From assembly GCA_032160705.1 (NCBI GenBank), contig JAVHVE010000056.1, positions 1 through 64,000 on the forward strand: 64,000 nt of DNA, read 5' to 3'. The notes under the pieces are model-generated. The model did no database searches, was not told where the DNA came from, and saw nothing but the letters and a program-made list of their open reading frames with translations. The translations under genes were made by a program, and so were the position numbers. Below, piece by piece: positions 56,192 through 64,000 of the stretch (positions are counted from its first letter, which is position 1; each line of letters opens with the position of its first letter). The stretch comes from QHXM01 sp032160705. Its GTDB lineage: Bacteria; Acidobacteriota; Blastocatellia; Pyrinomonadales; Pyrinomonadaceae.

Positions 56192-59100
56192 AATATTCTC
56201 CTGCCGCGTGGCCGAATTGCTCGACTTCGCCGATCCACTCCCGCCATTTCATGGGATCAACGGCATGGCCGAGCCAGCTTTCAACGAACTCTCTTGCGAT
56301 GACAGAGACCTCGTCTGCCTCAAGTTGTTGTTTAGATTTCTCTAGTTCTTCAAGGTATTCAAACAGGATGCGCGCCGCACGGCGAGCGTCCGTACTGTAT
56401 CCGGGATGAAGCGGCGGCTGGCGCGCAGCCTTCCATGCTTCTCTCAGTGCTGGCAACACTGCATCAGGATGAAGGTTCCGTATCGTGTGAGAACGAAGTA
56501 AAAGCAGGTCGCGCAGGACGCGCATTGACCATGCGTCGCCCGCGAAAGACTTCAGAAAGCCGATGGCTTTGTCTAAGCGTGCGGTCGCCTCCTGATCGCT
56601 CATCTCGGAGAGGTCGCGCCAGGAAACCTCGACGATGTGGCCTTCGGCAATCTCTCGTTGGCGCACGTCGCCCGCCGGTCCTGCTTGCTCTGAAGATTTT
56701 TGATAGGCGTCCCGCGCTTTGACTAGATTTTCTCTGGCCTCCTCCTCTGTCGTGAAGGGCTTGCGCCGGTAGTAGCGCGCTCTCTGGTAATAGCAGAAGG
56801 CACGGTCGCCCGGAGAGTCGCCGCCGGAGGCGAATATCTCGTTGGCCTTGACCAGCCGTTCCAGCATCTCGTCCCAGTTTTTTTCTTGTCCTTGCCAGTC
56901 CAGTTGAATATCAACCCACTCGCAATCCGCCAGGGCTTTCATTCGCTCCTGTCCGAGTTGGCCGAACTCGGTTCCGGCTTGATCCAGATCGGATAAAGCG
57001 CCGGTTAAATCTTGCAGCCAGAAGCGACGATGAAGGGCGCGATTATAGATCGTCAGAGTGCGGCGTCGTTCTAAATCACGGAGAGTGAAGTTGGCCTCTT
57101 CCTGGTGTGAAAGATTCTCCCGCGCGGCGTCAATCAAGCGTAGAATCTCATCGTAGAGCGCCGTTACTTCTTCCTTCAGCGAGGTGTCGCCCGAATCTTT
57201 AATCAGGGAGGCGCGGAGAATCTGGGCGTCAATCTCGTCGAGCGTAGTCAATCCGCTTTTCTCTGCCTGTTTGATTAACTCCTGGGCCTTCTTCCCCATG
57301 CCCAGAATGTGTGCGGCCTTCGCCAGCTTGAGCCATTCGTGAGCGTTGGTCTCCTCGAAAGAGGACTCGGTGAGCAGTCGTTCCCATAGTTTATACGCTT
57401 CATACCAACGCCCGTTGCTGAACAGCCAGTCATGCAGCAAGAGCGGCAAGGCATGGGCCTGGGCACTGTATTCCGAGCTTAAGAAGACCTGATGAATGTC
57501 CTGAAGGAAATCTATGCCTCCCGGCTTCTTTGCCAGGTTGATGAAAATCTCTTCTACGCTTTCTGTTTCGTCAGAACTGATTCGGTCAATGAATCTGTCG
57601 GCCAGTGATTTCGCCGCCTCCGCCACCTTCTCCTCATCGCTTTGCAGCGAATGCATCAAGATTTGAGGAAGTCGAAACCAGGGCGACGTGAGGCCAAAAC
57701 GGGATTCGCGCAGGAGCAATCCTCTTTGAGACAGCTTCAAGAGATCAGGCCACCGGGTAGCCACGTACGCGCTCGCCAACTCTGAATCAACTCCGTTCGG
57801 CAAGTGAACCAGCGTGTACAAAACCTCCCGCTCAGATTGCGATAGATTACGCGTGAATCCAGATAAAGCCATTAACGTAACCTCTTTATCTCCGTCTCCC
57901 GATCTCCGCAGTAGATCGAGCGTTCCCAACAGCCCTGCTGTTTTCTCGTACCATGATTCGGCCTGTGCTGCCTGCTCCTGGGCGAAAGATTCGACATATT
58001 TTATCGTTTCTTCCCGTGATAAGGGTAATACTTGAAGGCCGTCCGCGCCAGTTGTCAAAGCCGTTTCGCCGATCCTGATGACCAGCGAGTGATTCAACGC
58101 CTTTGCTTGTGTGCAAAATTCCGGCCAGAACGTTTCCTCCCCTTCTTGAAGATTGTCAAGAATAAGAACCATCTTATTCATGTCTATAAAATGCAAAAGC
58201 TGGTATATCGGATCGCCGGGCCTGCCTTCACCGTCTGCACCTCTCGGAGCTGTCCAATCCAGCAGGGGCATCCCGGCAACGGTTGACTGAATTTCTTCAG
58301 TCTGTTTGCGCAGAATTTCCATCAGGCCCTGAGCCGTCCGGGGCATTTCCTGATAGCGCCCGAAATCAACATACAGTATCGGCCTGATAGATGTGTCGCT
58401 CATGGCTATCGCCTCTTGCAGAGCGCGCCTGGCGGCGTAGCGCACGGCTGTCGTCTTACCCGCATAAATTCCTCCGGTGACTTCTCTTAACCCGACCACC
58501 CCGGACTTCAAGAACTCATGAAGAGGCTCGTCCACCTGCGGCCTCTGAAGATAGATGTCGGGCGGTGGAATGCGGAACAGCATCGCTTCCAAGGTGGGAA
58601 GATAGCCTTCGATAATCGTTGCGAGTTTGTCCGTCTGCTGGGGAGCATCTTCAGTTAAGAAGAGTGCTGGAAAAGACCAATCGGTGAAGGCGTTCGCATC
58701 GGCCTGTGTCGGAGCCATACTCTTGCGCCCTTCCGCTACGGACAGAGCGATTGCTCCGGTCTCAAAGAATCGGTCCAGGGCCGTGCCGAGAAATTCTTTA
58801 GCCAGTAGTGCATTAACGCTGCTCTGCATGGCGACGACGGACATAATCCCCTTTTCAATCAGAGTCACAGCGCCGGAGTGAGCCGCCGGTCGCTCCTCAA
58901 GATGAGTCTGGTCACAGGCGATCAAAAGAACCAAAAAGGTGCTCGCATGTTCTGTCAACGCATCGGCCAGCAATTTGACCGGATGCCATTCTTCAAAGCG
59001 TAGCTGCGGAACCCCCTCAAGCGTCTGTCCATGACAGACGACGATTAAAACATTTGGCCGAAACTCTTCAATCCCGGCTTTGAGTTCATTGAACTTGGGC

Positions 59101-59777
59101 GTGAAATCTCCTCCGAGGATAGACCCATAGCGGAGGCGGGGCCGCTCTTTAAGCGTAGCTTCGATTGCCTTGTGAAAGTCCGACGCTTGAATCGGAGCAA
59201 CATCCGGCGGTTGGGAAATGCAATAGAGGACGCGCAATCGCTCTGTGGTCGGGTTAAATTGAGTGGTGCTGCCGCCTATGACTCTCGCAAGTAGAAGTGA
59301 TGCCAGCGTCCCGATGAGAGGTGTTTGCACGCTTGCCCGACCAGTAGCGATTGTTACTCCTTCGGCCAACTCCCAGGGGATATTAATCAGGAGCGGAAGC
59401 GACGACGCGTCTCCGCGAATGAAGATTTCAGAGCGCTGACGGGCGCTGTTATCTCGTGCGAGGGCTGCACCCAGTTGTATGTCGAAAGAGCGTTCGGCGG
59501 AGAGAAAGTGGTGTAGCCCCTCACGAATATTCTGTTCGGGTTTGGTGCTTCCGGGCTTGTTCCGGTATCTCCCGAGAAAGCTTAAAAGGGCAGCAGGTGT
59601 CAATGCGCGCCCCCAGCTTGTCTGCCGCTCATCAAGCCTCTGACCGTCTATTTCCAGCGAGGCGAAGCAGGTATCACCGAGGGTTTTCTTTAACGAGTCC
59701 CCTGCGAAATAAGAGAACAATGGCTTGTCTCTATGCCACGGGACTTCGCGTCTGATTCGGAAGACTATCTTGGACAT
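56172..59777 (-). CDS. CHAT-STAND NTPase-TPR protein
   Basis: From ATG 59777 (GAGGGG just upstream) the protein has 1201 residues. N-terminal part (about 100-380): CHAT-type caspase-like domain with His249 ('LIVVCHGQTLEG') and Cys288 ('LLIACDQTHLEE'). Middle (about 420-720): STAND/NACHT-like ATPase with Walker A 'GGIYAGKTT' (Gly434-Thr442), Walker B 'MVLILDNLQ' (Asp540) and a winged-helix-like part. C-terminal part: tetratricopeptide-like helices, the probable sensor. Such STAND proteins oligomerise on ligand binding and switch on the attached effector. It follows the membrane-protein gene and precedes the Cys-rich peptide. It differs from the secreted TPR-CHAT at 31607, having no signal peptide. 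Confidence 0.9.
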   Translation of the reverse strand: MSKIVFRIRREVPWHRDKPLFSYFAGDSLKKTLGDTCFASLEIDGQRLDERQTSWGRALTPAALLSFLGRYRNKPGSTKPEQNIREGLHHFLSAERSFDIQLGAALARDNSARQRSEIFIRGDASSLPLLINIPWELAEGVTIATGRASVQTPLIGTLASLLLARVIGGSTTQFNPTTERLRVLYCISQPPDVAPIQASDFHKAIEATLKERPRLRYGSILGGDFTPKFNELKAGIEEFRPNVLIVVCHGQTLEGVPQLRFEEWHPVKLLADALTEHASTFLVLLIACDQTHLEERPAAHSGAVTLIEKGIMSVVAMQSSVNALLAKEFLGTALDRFFETGAIALSVAEGRKSMAPTQADANAFTDWSFPALFLTEDAPQQTDKLATIIEGYLPTLEAMLFRIPPPDIYLQRPQVDEPLHEFLKSGVVGLREVTGGIYAGKTTAVRYAARRALQEAIAMSDTSIRPILYVDFGRYQEMPRTAQGLMEILRKQTEEIQSTVAGMPLLDWTAPRGADGEGRPGDPIYQLLHFIDMNKMVLILDNLQEGEETFWPEFCTQAKALNHSLVIRIGETALTTGADGLQVLPLSREETIKYVESFAQEQAAQAESWYEKTAGLLGTLDLLRRSGDGDKEVTLMALSGFTRNLSQSEREVLYTLVHLPNGVDSELASAYVATRWPDLLKLSQRGLLLRESRFGLTSPWFRLPQILMHSLQSDEEKVAEAAKSLADRFIDRISSDETESVEEIFINLAKKPGGIDFLQDIHQVFLSSEYSAQAHALPLLLHDWLFSNGRWYEAYKLWERLLTESSFEETNAHEWLKLAKAAHILGMGKKAQELIKQAEKSGLTTLDEIDAQILRASLIKDSGDTSLKEEVTALYDEILRLIDAARENLSHQEEANFTLRDLERRRTLTIYNRALHRRFWLQDLTGALSDLDQAGTEFGQLGQERMKALADCEWVDIQLDWQGQEKNWDEMLERLVKANEIFASGGDSPGDRAFCYYQRARYYRRKPFTTEEEARENLVKARDAYQKSSEQAGPAGDVRQREIAEGHIVEVSWRDLSEMSDQEATARLDKAIGFLKSFAGDAWSMRVLRDLLLLRSHTIRNLHPDAVLPALREAWKAARQPPLHPGYSTDARRAARILFEYLEELEKSKQQLEADEVSVIAREFVESWLGHAVDPMKWREWIGEVEQFGHAAGEYYGQPKK

Positions 59778-59785
59778 CTTGCCCC

Positions 59786-60289
59786 TCAAGTAGAGGCTAT
59801 TGCTGCCGCACCTTTAACCACCGACTGCCAGAAATATCCATACTGAAAGGCGACAAAAAGGATCAGAAACGCTGGCTCATTCTGGTATAACCTGAGAGAA
59901 GAATAGAGTCCCTGATAAGTGATTCCGCAAATGACCAAGGAGATGAGACCGAATTTCCAAAAACGGTTCCATGAAAAGTCGGTCGCAACTGCGGGTTGCG
60001 AAGTAGGAATAGGTGAGACTGTGGGTTGCGGACTAGGCGTTGGTGTGCTCGGCTGGGTTGTCGTGCTTCCTTGTTGAGACTGGCCTGCAGATGAGCTACC
60101 CGTTTCGGCAGCCGGACGCAGACCCGTCACATAAAAGCTCGCAACAATGCCCAAAATAATTCCCAGTAACGAGATGGCGATCCTTGAGCCGGAAATCCCA
60201 TTAGCAGCAGCTCTGGTTGTCGGTGCTCCCAGTCTTGGAGTAGGGGTACGCATCAGCAGGTAATTTGTAACGGCGGACACGGCGGACAT
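59786..60289 (-). CDS. Membrane protein with Ser/Thr/Pro-rich loop, first gene of the CHAT-STAND operon
   Basis: The 167-residue protein has a membrane segment ('IAISLLGIILGIVASFYVTG'), a loop of Ser/Thr/Pro/Gln (about 70-105), and two further segments ('FWKFGLISLVICGITYQGLY', 'EPAFLILFVAFQYGYFW'). No enzymatic motif. Its stop sits 8 bases upstream of the CHAT-STAND ATG and overlaps its ribosome site, so the two are coupled. It could be the membrane partner or effector of the system, but this is inference. Start ATG 60289. Confidence 0.7.
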   Translation of the reverse strand: MSAVSAVTNYLLMRTPTPRLGAPTTRAAANGISGSRIAISLLGIILGIVASFYVTGLRPAAETGSSSAGQSQQGSTTTQPSTPTPSPQPTVSPIPTSQPAVATDFSWNRFWKFGLISLVICGITYQGLYSSLRLYQNEPAFLILFVAFQYGYFWQSVVKGAAAIAST

Positions 60290-60634
60290 GGTGAAGTCTC
60301 CTTTTGAGAGAATAGAGATGAGAGAGCATCTTATGGTAGGGCCATTTGGGAATTAAAAAATTGTGAGGCTAACCAAGCTCAGCTATAGTTAGCTGGTTAA
60401 TCGCAAGAACGCGAAGACAGCGAGGAAAAATGCTTGAGCCAGCGTGCAAGAGCATAAAACCTTTCCATATATCTGTCAATACACAGATGCAGGCACAGAG
60501 GGGCGTTTCGGCCAATATCTACCGTGTTCGATTGCGCCCTATGATTCGCCTGCGGTAAATGGTAGTTACGATCACACAAGTGATTGGCTCACTACTGATT
60601 TAAGTGGATATCTAGCTTTAAATTGGTCTGAAAA

Positions 60635-60654
60635 CCGTAGTTAGGACTCGAACC
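60635..60654 (-). other. Partial copy of the tRNA-Asn 3' end
   Basis: CCGTAGTTAGGACTCGAACC matches the tRNA acceptor/T-arm sequence at 61190-61209 in 18 of 20 positions, same orientation. The following bases (GTAACCGCCTGCGCTAC) look like a D-arm, with the anticodon arm missing. It is either a decayed tRNA gene or an integration (att) scar. Confidence 0.5.
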
Positions 60655-60710
60655 ATGTAACCGCCTGCGCTACTTGCTTTAGAAAAATCTCTGCGAAAAG
60701 GGGTAACGTT

Positions 60711-60833
60711 TCAGTTCAGCGATTCGAACTTCACCTGATTCACAGCAACCTTTCGCCAGATTCCATCAAACCCTTTGACATGATAACCGTTACGAACGCG
60801 GCCTGGATAAACGAAAAGGTCGCCGGAATCCAT
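60711..60833 (-). CDS. Possible 40-residue peptide, start inside a hairpin
   Basis: ATG 60833 begins 'MDSGDLFVYPGRVRNGYHVK' and continues with 'GFDGIWRKVAVNQVKFESLN', a plausible small protein. AAAGG lies 8 bases upstream. The ribosome site and start are within the hairpin 60815-60846, which could block translation. No known family; it may be a chance frame. Confidence 0.3.
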   Translation of the reverse strand: MDSGDLFVYPGRVRNGYHVKGFDGIWRKVAVNQVKFESLN

Positions 60834-60846
60834 CCCGGCGACCTTT
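60815..60846. terminator. Perfect 12-base-pair hairpin
   Basis: AAAGGTCGCCGG (60815-60826) pairs with CCGGCGACCTTT (60835-60846), eight-base loop. It resembles a terminator but also encloses the start of the possible peptide at 60833. Confidence 0.5.
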
Positions 60847-61145
60847 GTTCAATCTGGCTCCGCAGGTAGATCAGTATCCGGTGAGAAGGTACGCAAGAGG
60901 AGATAGTCAATCTCATCAATGCTGCTGTGCGTGTAGGGCATCCAAACCTAATTGCTCAGACAATTTTACAGAGAGCCACAACCTATTTTCAGTTCTTAAT
61001 GGTTCAGCGATCTTAAAGCCCTCAGTGTGATTTTCAAGAAAACCTATTGTGGAAAGTGCCCTGACCGTAATCCCATTCAGACACAGCAAGACATATCTCA
61101 ATAGACATTTTTGATGTAGGTGTGAATCAACGCGCGAGTTAAGCA

Positions 61146-61173
61146 AAACGGGCGGCCGCGAAGCCGCCCGTTT
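61146..61173 (-). terminator. Rho-independent terminator of tRNA-Asn
   Basis: On the minus strand AAACGGGCGGC and GCCGCCCGTTT form an 11-base-pair stem with a 6-base loop, followed by TTTTGCTT. It starts 15 bases after the tRNA 3' end. Confidence 0.85.
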
Positions 61174-61187
61174 CCTGTTTAAATTTT

Positions 61188-61259
<72 letters not shown>

Positions 61260-61500
61260 AGATGCGCCCCAGGCATCGCTTGAAAAGATGCGTGCGTGGA
61301 GCGCAGGATGATTTTTATAACAGACGTTCAATCAAGGGTCAAGCGCAGCCATCCGGCGTTAAAGGAAGCGTTGCGGCGAGCCTATCGCAGCTTGCATGAC
61401 GGGCTAAAGTGAGGGAATATCTCTTACCGCTGAATTACCGAAGGCACAAATCGGAAGTTCTTAAATCTTCGCCTGTCGCGAAATTGCCGGGAGAGTTTGC

Positions 61501-62235
61501 ATGGAGCGCCGCACGACCGCCTGGTATAGCCAGAATCTTGGAATGGAGATGCCGCTCGTGGCTTATGGCCACAAAGGGTATCCGCTGTTGATGTTTCCGA
61601 CAGCCGCCGCAGATTATCTTGAGTACGAGAGGTTTCTCCTCGTTGATGCCATTCAGCCTTTGATCGAAGCGGGCAGGGTGCGCGCTTACTCGATCAATAG
61701 CGTCAACCGCTACAGCTTGCTCAACGAACAGGCATCGCCGCCGTGGAAGGCGGAACTTCTGACGCGCTATGACCGCTACATCATGGACGAAGTTCTCCCG
61801 TTGATTCGCAAGGATACAGGCGATTCAGGGGCGCGTCCCATCACGACGGGCGCAAGTTTGGGAGCGTTTCTTTCCGCCAACGCTTACTTTCGCCATCCAG
61901 ACCTGCTGCGCGGCGTCATCGCCATGAGCGGCAGCTACGACATACGCTCCTACCTGCGCGGCTACACGGACGACAACGTTTACTTCAACAACCCGATCCA
62001 ATACCTGTCAAACTTGAACGACGACAACTACCTGCCGCTCTTGAGGCGCGCGGACGCAATCTTCATCCTGTCGGGGCAGGGAGCTTATGAAGCGCCGGAG
62101 AGAAGCCGCCAACTGTCACAGCTTCTGACTACGAAAGGCATTCCACACACGCTCGACCTCTGGGGACACGACGTCAACCACGACTGGCCCTGGTGGCGGA
62201 AAATGTTGCCTTACTATCTGGACAAGCTATTCTGA
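61501..62235 (+). CDS. Alpha/beta hydrolase, putative esterase
   Basis: The 244-residue protein has the esterase nucleophile motif 'TTGASLGAFLSAN' (GxSxG), an acid in 'ADAIFILSGQG' region and a late His ('DLWGHDVNHDWPWW'), which give a complete triad of the esterase D-like group. It has no signal peptide, so it is cytosolic. GGGAGAG precedes the ATG. Substrates are short acyl esters in related enzymes. It converges with the penicillin-binding protein gene across a repeat. Confidence 0.88.
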   Translation: MERRTTAWYSQNLGMEMPLVAYGHKGYPLLMFPTAAADYLEYERFLLVDAIQPLIEAGRVRAYSINSVNRYSLLNEQASPPWKAELLTRYDRYIMDEVLPLIRKDTGDSGARPITTGASLGAFLSANAYFRHPDLLRGVIAMSGSYDIRSYLRGYTDDNVYFNNPIQYLSNLNDDNYLPLLRRADAIFILSGQGAYEAPERSRQLSQLLTTKGIPHTLDLWGHDVNHDWPWWRKMLPYYLDKLF

Positions 62236-62349
62236 AAAGCAGGAGACAGAAGACAGAATACAGAAGTCAGAAGGGATCAGGCGGAGAATCGCATTCACAG
62301 ATTTTCTTTTATTCTGTCTTCTGTCTCCTGAATTCTGACTCCTGCTTTT
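62235..62349. repeat. Second GAAGTCAGAA-type inverted repeat between convergent genes
   Basis: CAGGAGACAGAAGACAGAAT (62240-62259) and its exact complement (62311-62330) form a perfect 20-base inverted repeat within longer imperfect arms. Same family as 7147-7316. It joins the 3' ends of the esterase and penicillin-binding protein genes. Confidence 0.88.
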
Positions 62350-64000
62350 ACGGTTCGTCCGTTCCCTTCTTGCCTTTCTTCTTCGGCGCTTCGACTTCGC
62401 GCGGGCGGGTCGCGGCGGGAGTCTGGGGAGCGGTGTCTGCTTCGGTTTTCTTCGGAGCAGAGGTCGCGGGCGGTGCAGCCATCGGCGGCGGCAGTTCGTC
62501 CATCTGAGGCGCGGGCGGCAGCGTGACCTGCTCCATCTTCGGCGCGGTAATCACCGCCGGGGTCTCTTCTTCATCGCTCTTCGCGCCGGGACGTTTCGCG
62601 AGTATGTCCAGGCGGCCTTCCATCATCTCGCGCTGGCGCTGCTTCTGCAATTCCTTCATATCTTCGGGCTGCGCTGGCGGCTTTTCAAAATCCTCTTTCG
62701 GCTTGTCCTTCATAAAATCCTTCATGAAGGCGACAAAGAAAGGCAGCGCGCCGTGCCCGCCCGTCATGTCATTGCCGAGATTTTTCTTTCTGCCCGGAAA
62801 GCCCATCCACACGCCCGTCACATAGGTCGGCGTGTAGCCGATGAACCAGACATCCGTGTGATCGTTAACCGTTCCGGTCTTGCCCGCGACGGGAATGCCG
62901 ATGGCTTGCGCTCCCGCAGCCGTGCCGCCCCCCGAAGTGACGCCGCGCATCATCGAAACCATCGTCAGCGCGACATACTCGTTCATCACCTTGTAGGTCG
63001 TCTTCTCCCATTCTTCGAGCACGTTGCCGTCCCTGTCCAGCACCTGGCGAATCAGATGCGGCTCGACGCGCACGCCCTTGTTCGGAAACGCCGAATAAGC
63101 AGAGACCATTTGATCGAGCGGAACTTCGGTCGCGCCGAGTGCCGAAGGAAGGTACGGAGCCATCGGCACTTTGATGCCGAAGCGACGCACCATCTGCGAG
63201 CCTGTCTGGATGCCGACCGTTTGCAGCAGGTGAACTGCCGAGACGTTGAGCGATTTGGCGAGCGCAATCTTCAAAGGCACGTTGCCGTTGCTGGTCGAGC
63301 CGTCGTAATTGTGCGGCGTCCAGTCCCCAATCTTGATCGGAGCACCGCTGACTGTCGAATCCGGCGTCATGCCCCACTCGACCGCCGCCGTATAGATGAA
63401 AGGCTTGAAGGCAGAGCCTGTCTGCCGCTTGGCCTGCGTCGCGTTGTTGAACTTGTTGGTATAGAAGTCGTAGCCGCCGACTATCGCGATGACCTCGCCG
63501 GTTTTGGCGTTCAAGGTCATCAGCGCGCCTTCCACTTCGGGAATCTGCGTCAATTCGACCTGGAGGCGGCGGTTCTTCTCGTCCACCTGCTTGACTTCAA
63601 ACTGCGCCAGGTAGCCGGGCTTGAACTCCGTCTTCGGCTGGCGTCCTGACCATCCCATGTCACCCGCCGTGACGGTCGCCGTATAGTTGCCGAAACGCAC
63701 AGTGGCCTCGTTCTTCGCCTGATCCACCTTCATCACGAGACCCATGATGAACTTGCCCGTCTCGTATTGATTGCCGTACCAGTCCGGGTGTTTGTAGCCG
63801 TCGAGTAGTTGCTGTGTGGCCGGAGCGCCGCCCTCTCCGGCGATGATGTTGTAAGACGAACGCCAGCCGCTGTGCGAGCGATCATACTGGCGCAGTCCCG
63901 CTCTCACGACTTCAACCGCCTTCTTCTGCGCCTCGACGTTAATGGTCGTATAGACTTTCAATCCGCCCTGCGCGACGCGCGTCGTGTATTTGTCTTCCAA
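62348..64000 (-). CDS. Class A penicillin-binding protein (PBP1A-like), 5' partial
   Basis: The gene starts beyond 64000; 550 residues of the C-terminal part are visible. The transpeptidase domain has the active-site 'TGSAFKPFIY' (SxxK, Ser codon 63413-63415), 'KSLNVSAV' (SxN) and 'GKTGTVNDH' (KTG, Lys codon 62879-62881). Before it lies an OB-like or linker segment ('YNIIAGEGGAPATQQLL'). The end is Pro/Ala/Lys-rich ('APPATSAPKKTEADTA', 'KKKGKKGTDEP'). It cross-links peptidoglycan at the inner membrane; the glycosyltransferase half is outside the window. Its stop touches the repeat at 62349. Confidence 0.95.
   Translation of the reverse strand: MEDKYTTRVAQGGLKVYTTINVEAQKKAVEVVRAGLRQYDRSHSGWRSSYNIIAGEGGAPATQQLLDGYKHPDWYGNQYETGKFIMGLVMKVDQAKNEATVRFGNYTATVTAGDMGWSGRQPKTEFKPGYLAQFEVKQVDEKNRRLQVELTQIPEVEGALMTLNAKTGEVIAIVGGYDFYTNKFNNATQAKRQTGSAFKPFIYTAAVEWGMTPDSTVSGAPIKIGDWTPHNYDGSTSNGNVPLKIALAKSLNVSAVHLLQTVGIQTGSQMVRRFGIKVPMAPYLPSALGATEVPLDQMVSAYSAFPNKGVRVEPHLIRQVLDRDGNVLEEWEKTTYKVMNEYVALTMVSMMRGVTSGGGTAAGAQAIGIPVAGKTGTVNDHTDVWFIGYTPTYVTGVWMGFPGRKKNLGNDMTGGHGALPFFVAFMKDFMKDKPKEDFEKPPAQPEDMKELQKQRQREMMEGRLDILAKRPGAKSDEEETPAVITAPKMEQVTLPPAPQMDELPPPMAAPPATSAPKKTEADTAPQTPAATRPREVEAPKKKGKKGTDEP

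Larger units (their letters stand above)
60290..61187. other. 900-base region before tRNA-Asn
   Basis: Apart from the listed hairpins, the partial tRNA copy and one possible 40-residue frame, I see no gene. Near 60400-60432 there is a single arm of a CGCAAGAACGCGAAGACAGCG-like simple repeat. The operon promoter for 60289 must lie here but is not recognisable. Confidence 0.5.

Overview
The window reads as chromosomal DNA of a moderately GC-rich Gram-negative bacterium, most likely an acidobacterium of the Blastocatellia type. The reasons are indirect but agree: a TPR serine/threonine kinase paired with an ECF-like sigma factor, a delta-60-repeat/Calx-beta/DUF4214 exported protein, TPR-CHAT proteins, a cupin that matches (from memory) the hydroxynitrile lyase of Granulicella tundricola, and several families of simple palindromic intergenic repeats. 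No rRNA gene, transposase, integrase or CRISPR array was seen. One tRNA gene (Asn, GTT) is present. Both window edges cut genes: a hybrid kinase at the left and a class A penicillin-binding protein at the right.

Layout. 1-7186: signalling operon (HAMP-GAF hybrid kinase, CheR, CheB, second hybrid kinase) with overlapping genes. 7257-10121: surface polysaccharide genes on the minus strand (O-antigen ligase-like protein with an internal PDZ-like domain, two methyltransferases). 10527-13687: B12-binding radical SAM protein, methyltransferase, membrane protein. 13720-16525: redox/cupin cluster (zinc alcohol dehydrogenase, hydroxynitrile lyase-like cupin, aldo/keto reductase) with a leftover cupin 3' end. 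16776-18052: zinc-ribbon membrane protein and a racemase-family protein lacking both catalytic cysteines. 18098-22750: alpha-mannosidase locus (GH47, GH92) with a histidine phosphatase. 22967-25525: a second zinc-ribbon membrane protein and small unknown genes. 25927-34600: secreted caspase-like peptidase, a DisA_N-like (DACNV) protein, divergent sigma factor, zf-HC2 anti-sigma, secreted TPR-CHAT peptidase. 34886-39144: outer-membrane barrel, small exported protein, kinase/sigma pair. 39400-43092: large exported repeat protein.

The most striking part is 43368-60289, all on the minus strand. At 53352-60289 lies a compact six-gene operon: membrane protein, CHAT-STAND-TPR protein, an 86-residue Met-Gly peptide with a bacterial-metallothionein-like Cys tail (its start overlaps the CHAT gene and has a good ribosome binding site), an unknown helical protein, a QueC-like protein that closely resembles QatC of the Qat anti-phage system, and an ASCH-domain protein. 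I recognise no described system with this composition; it looks like a candidate defence or conflict locus. Next to it, towards tRNA-Asn, lies an 18/20 copy of the tRNA 3' end that could be an integration scar. Downstream are two giant unrecognised proteins (1790 and 1335 residues).

The window holds three caspase-superfamily peptidases (25927, 31607, 56172), and several convergent or intergenic junctions carry long inverted repeats from different sequence families.
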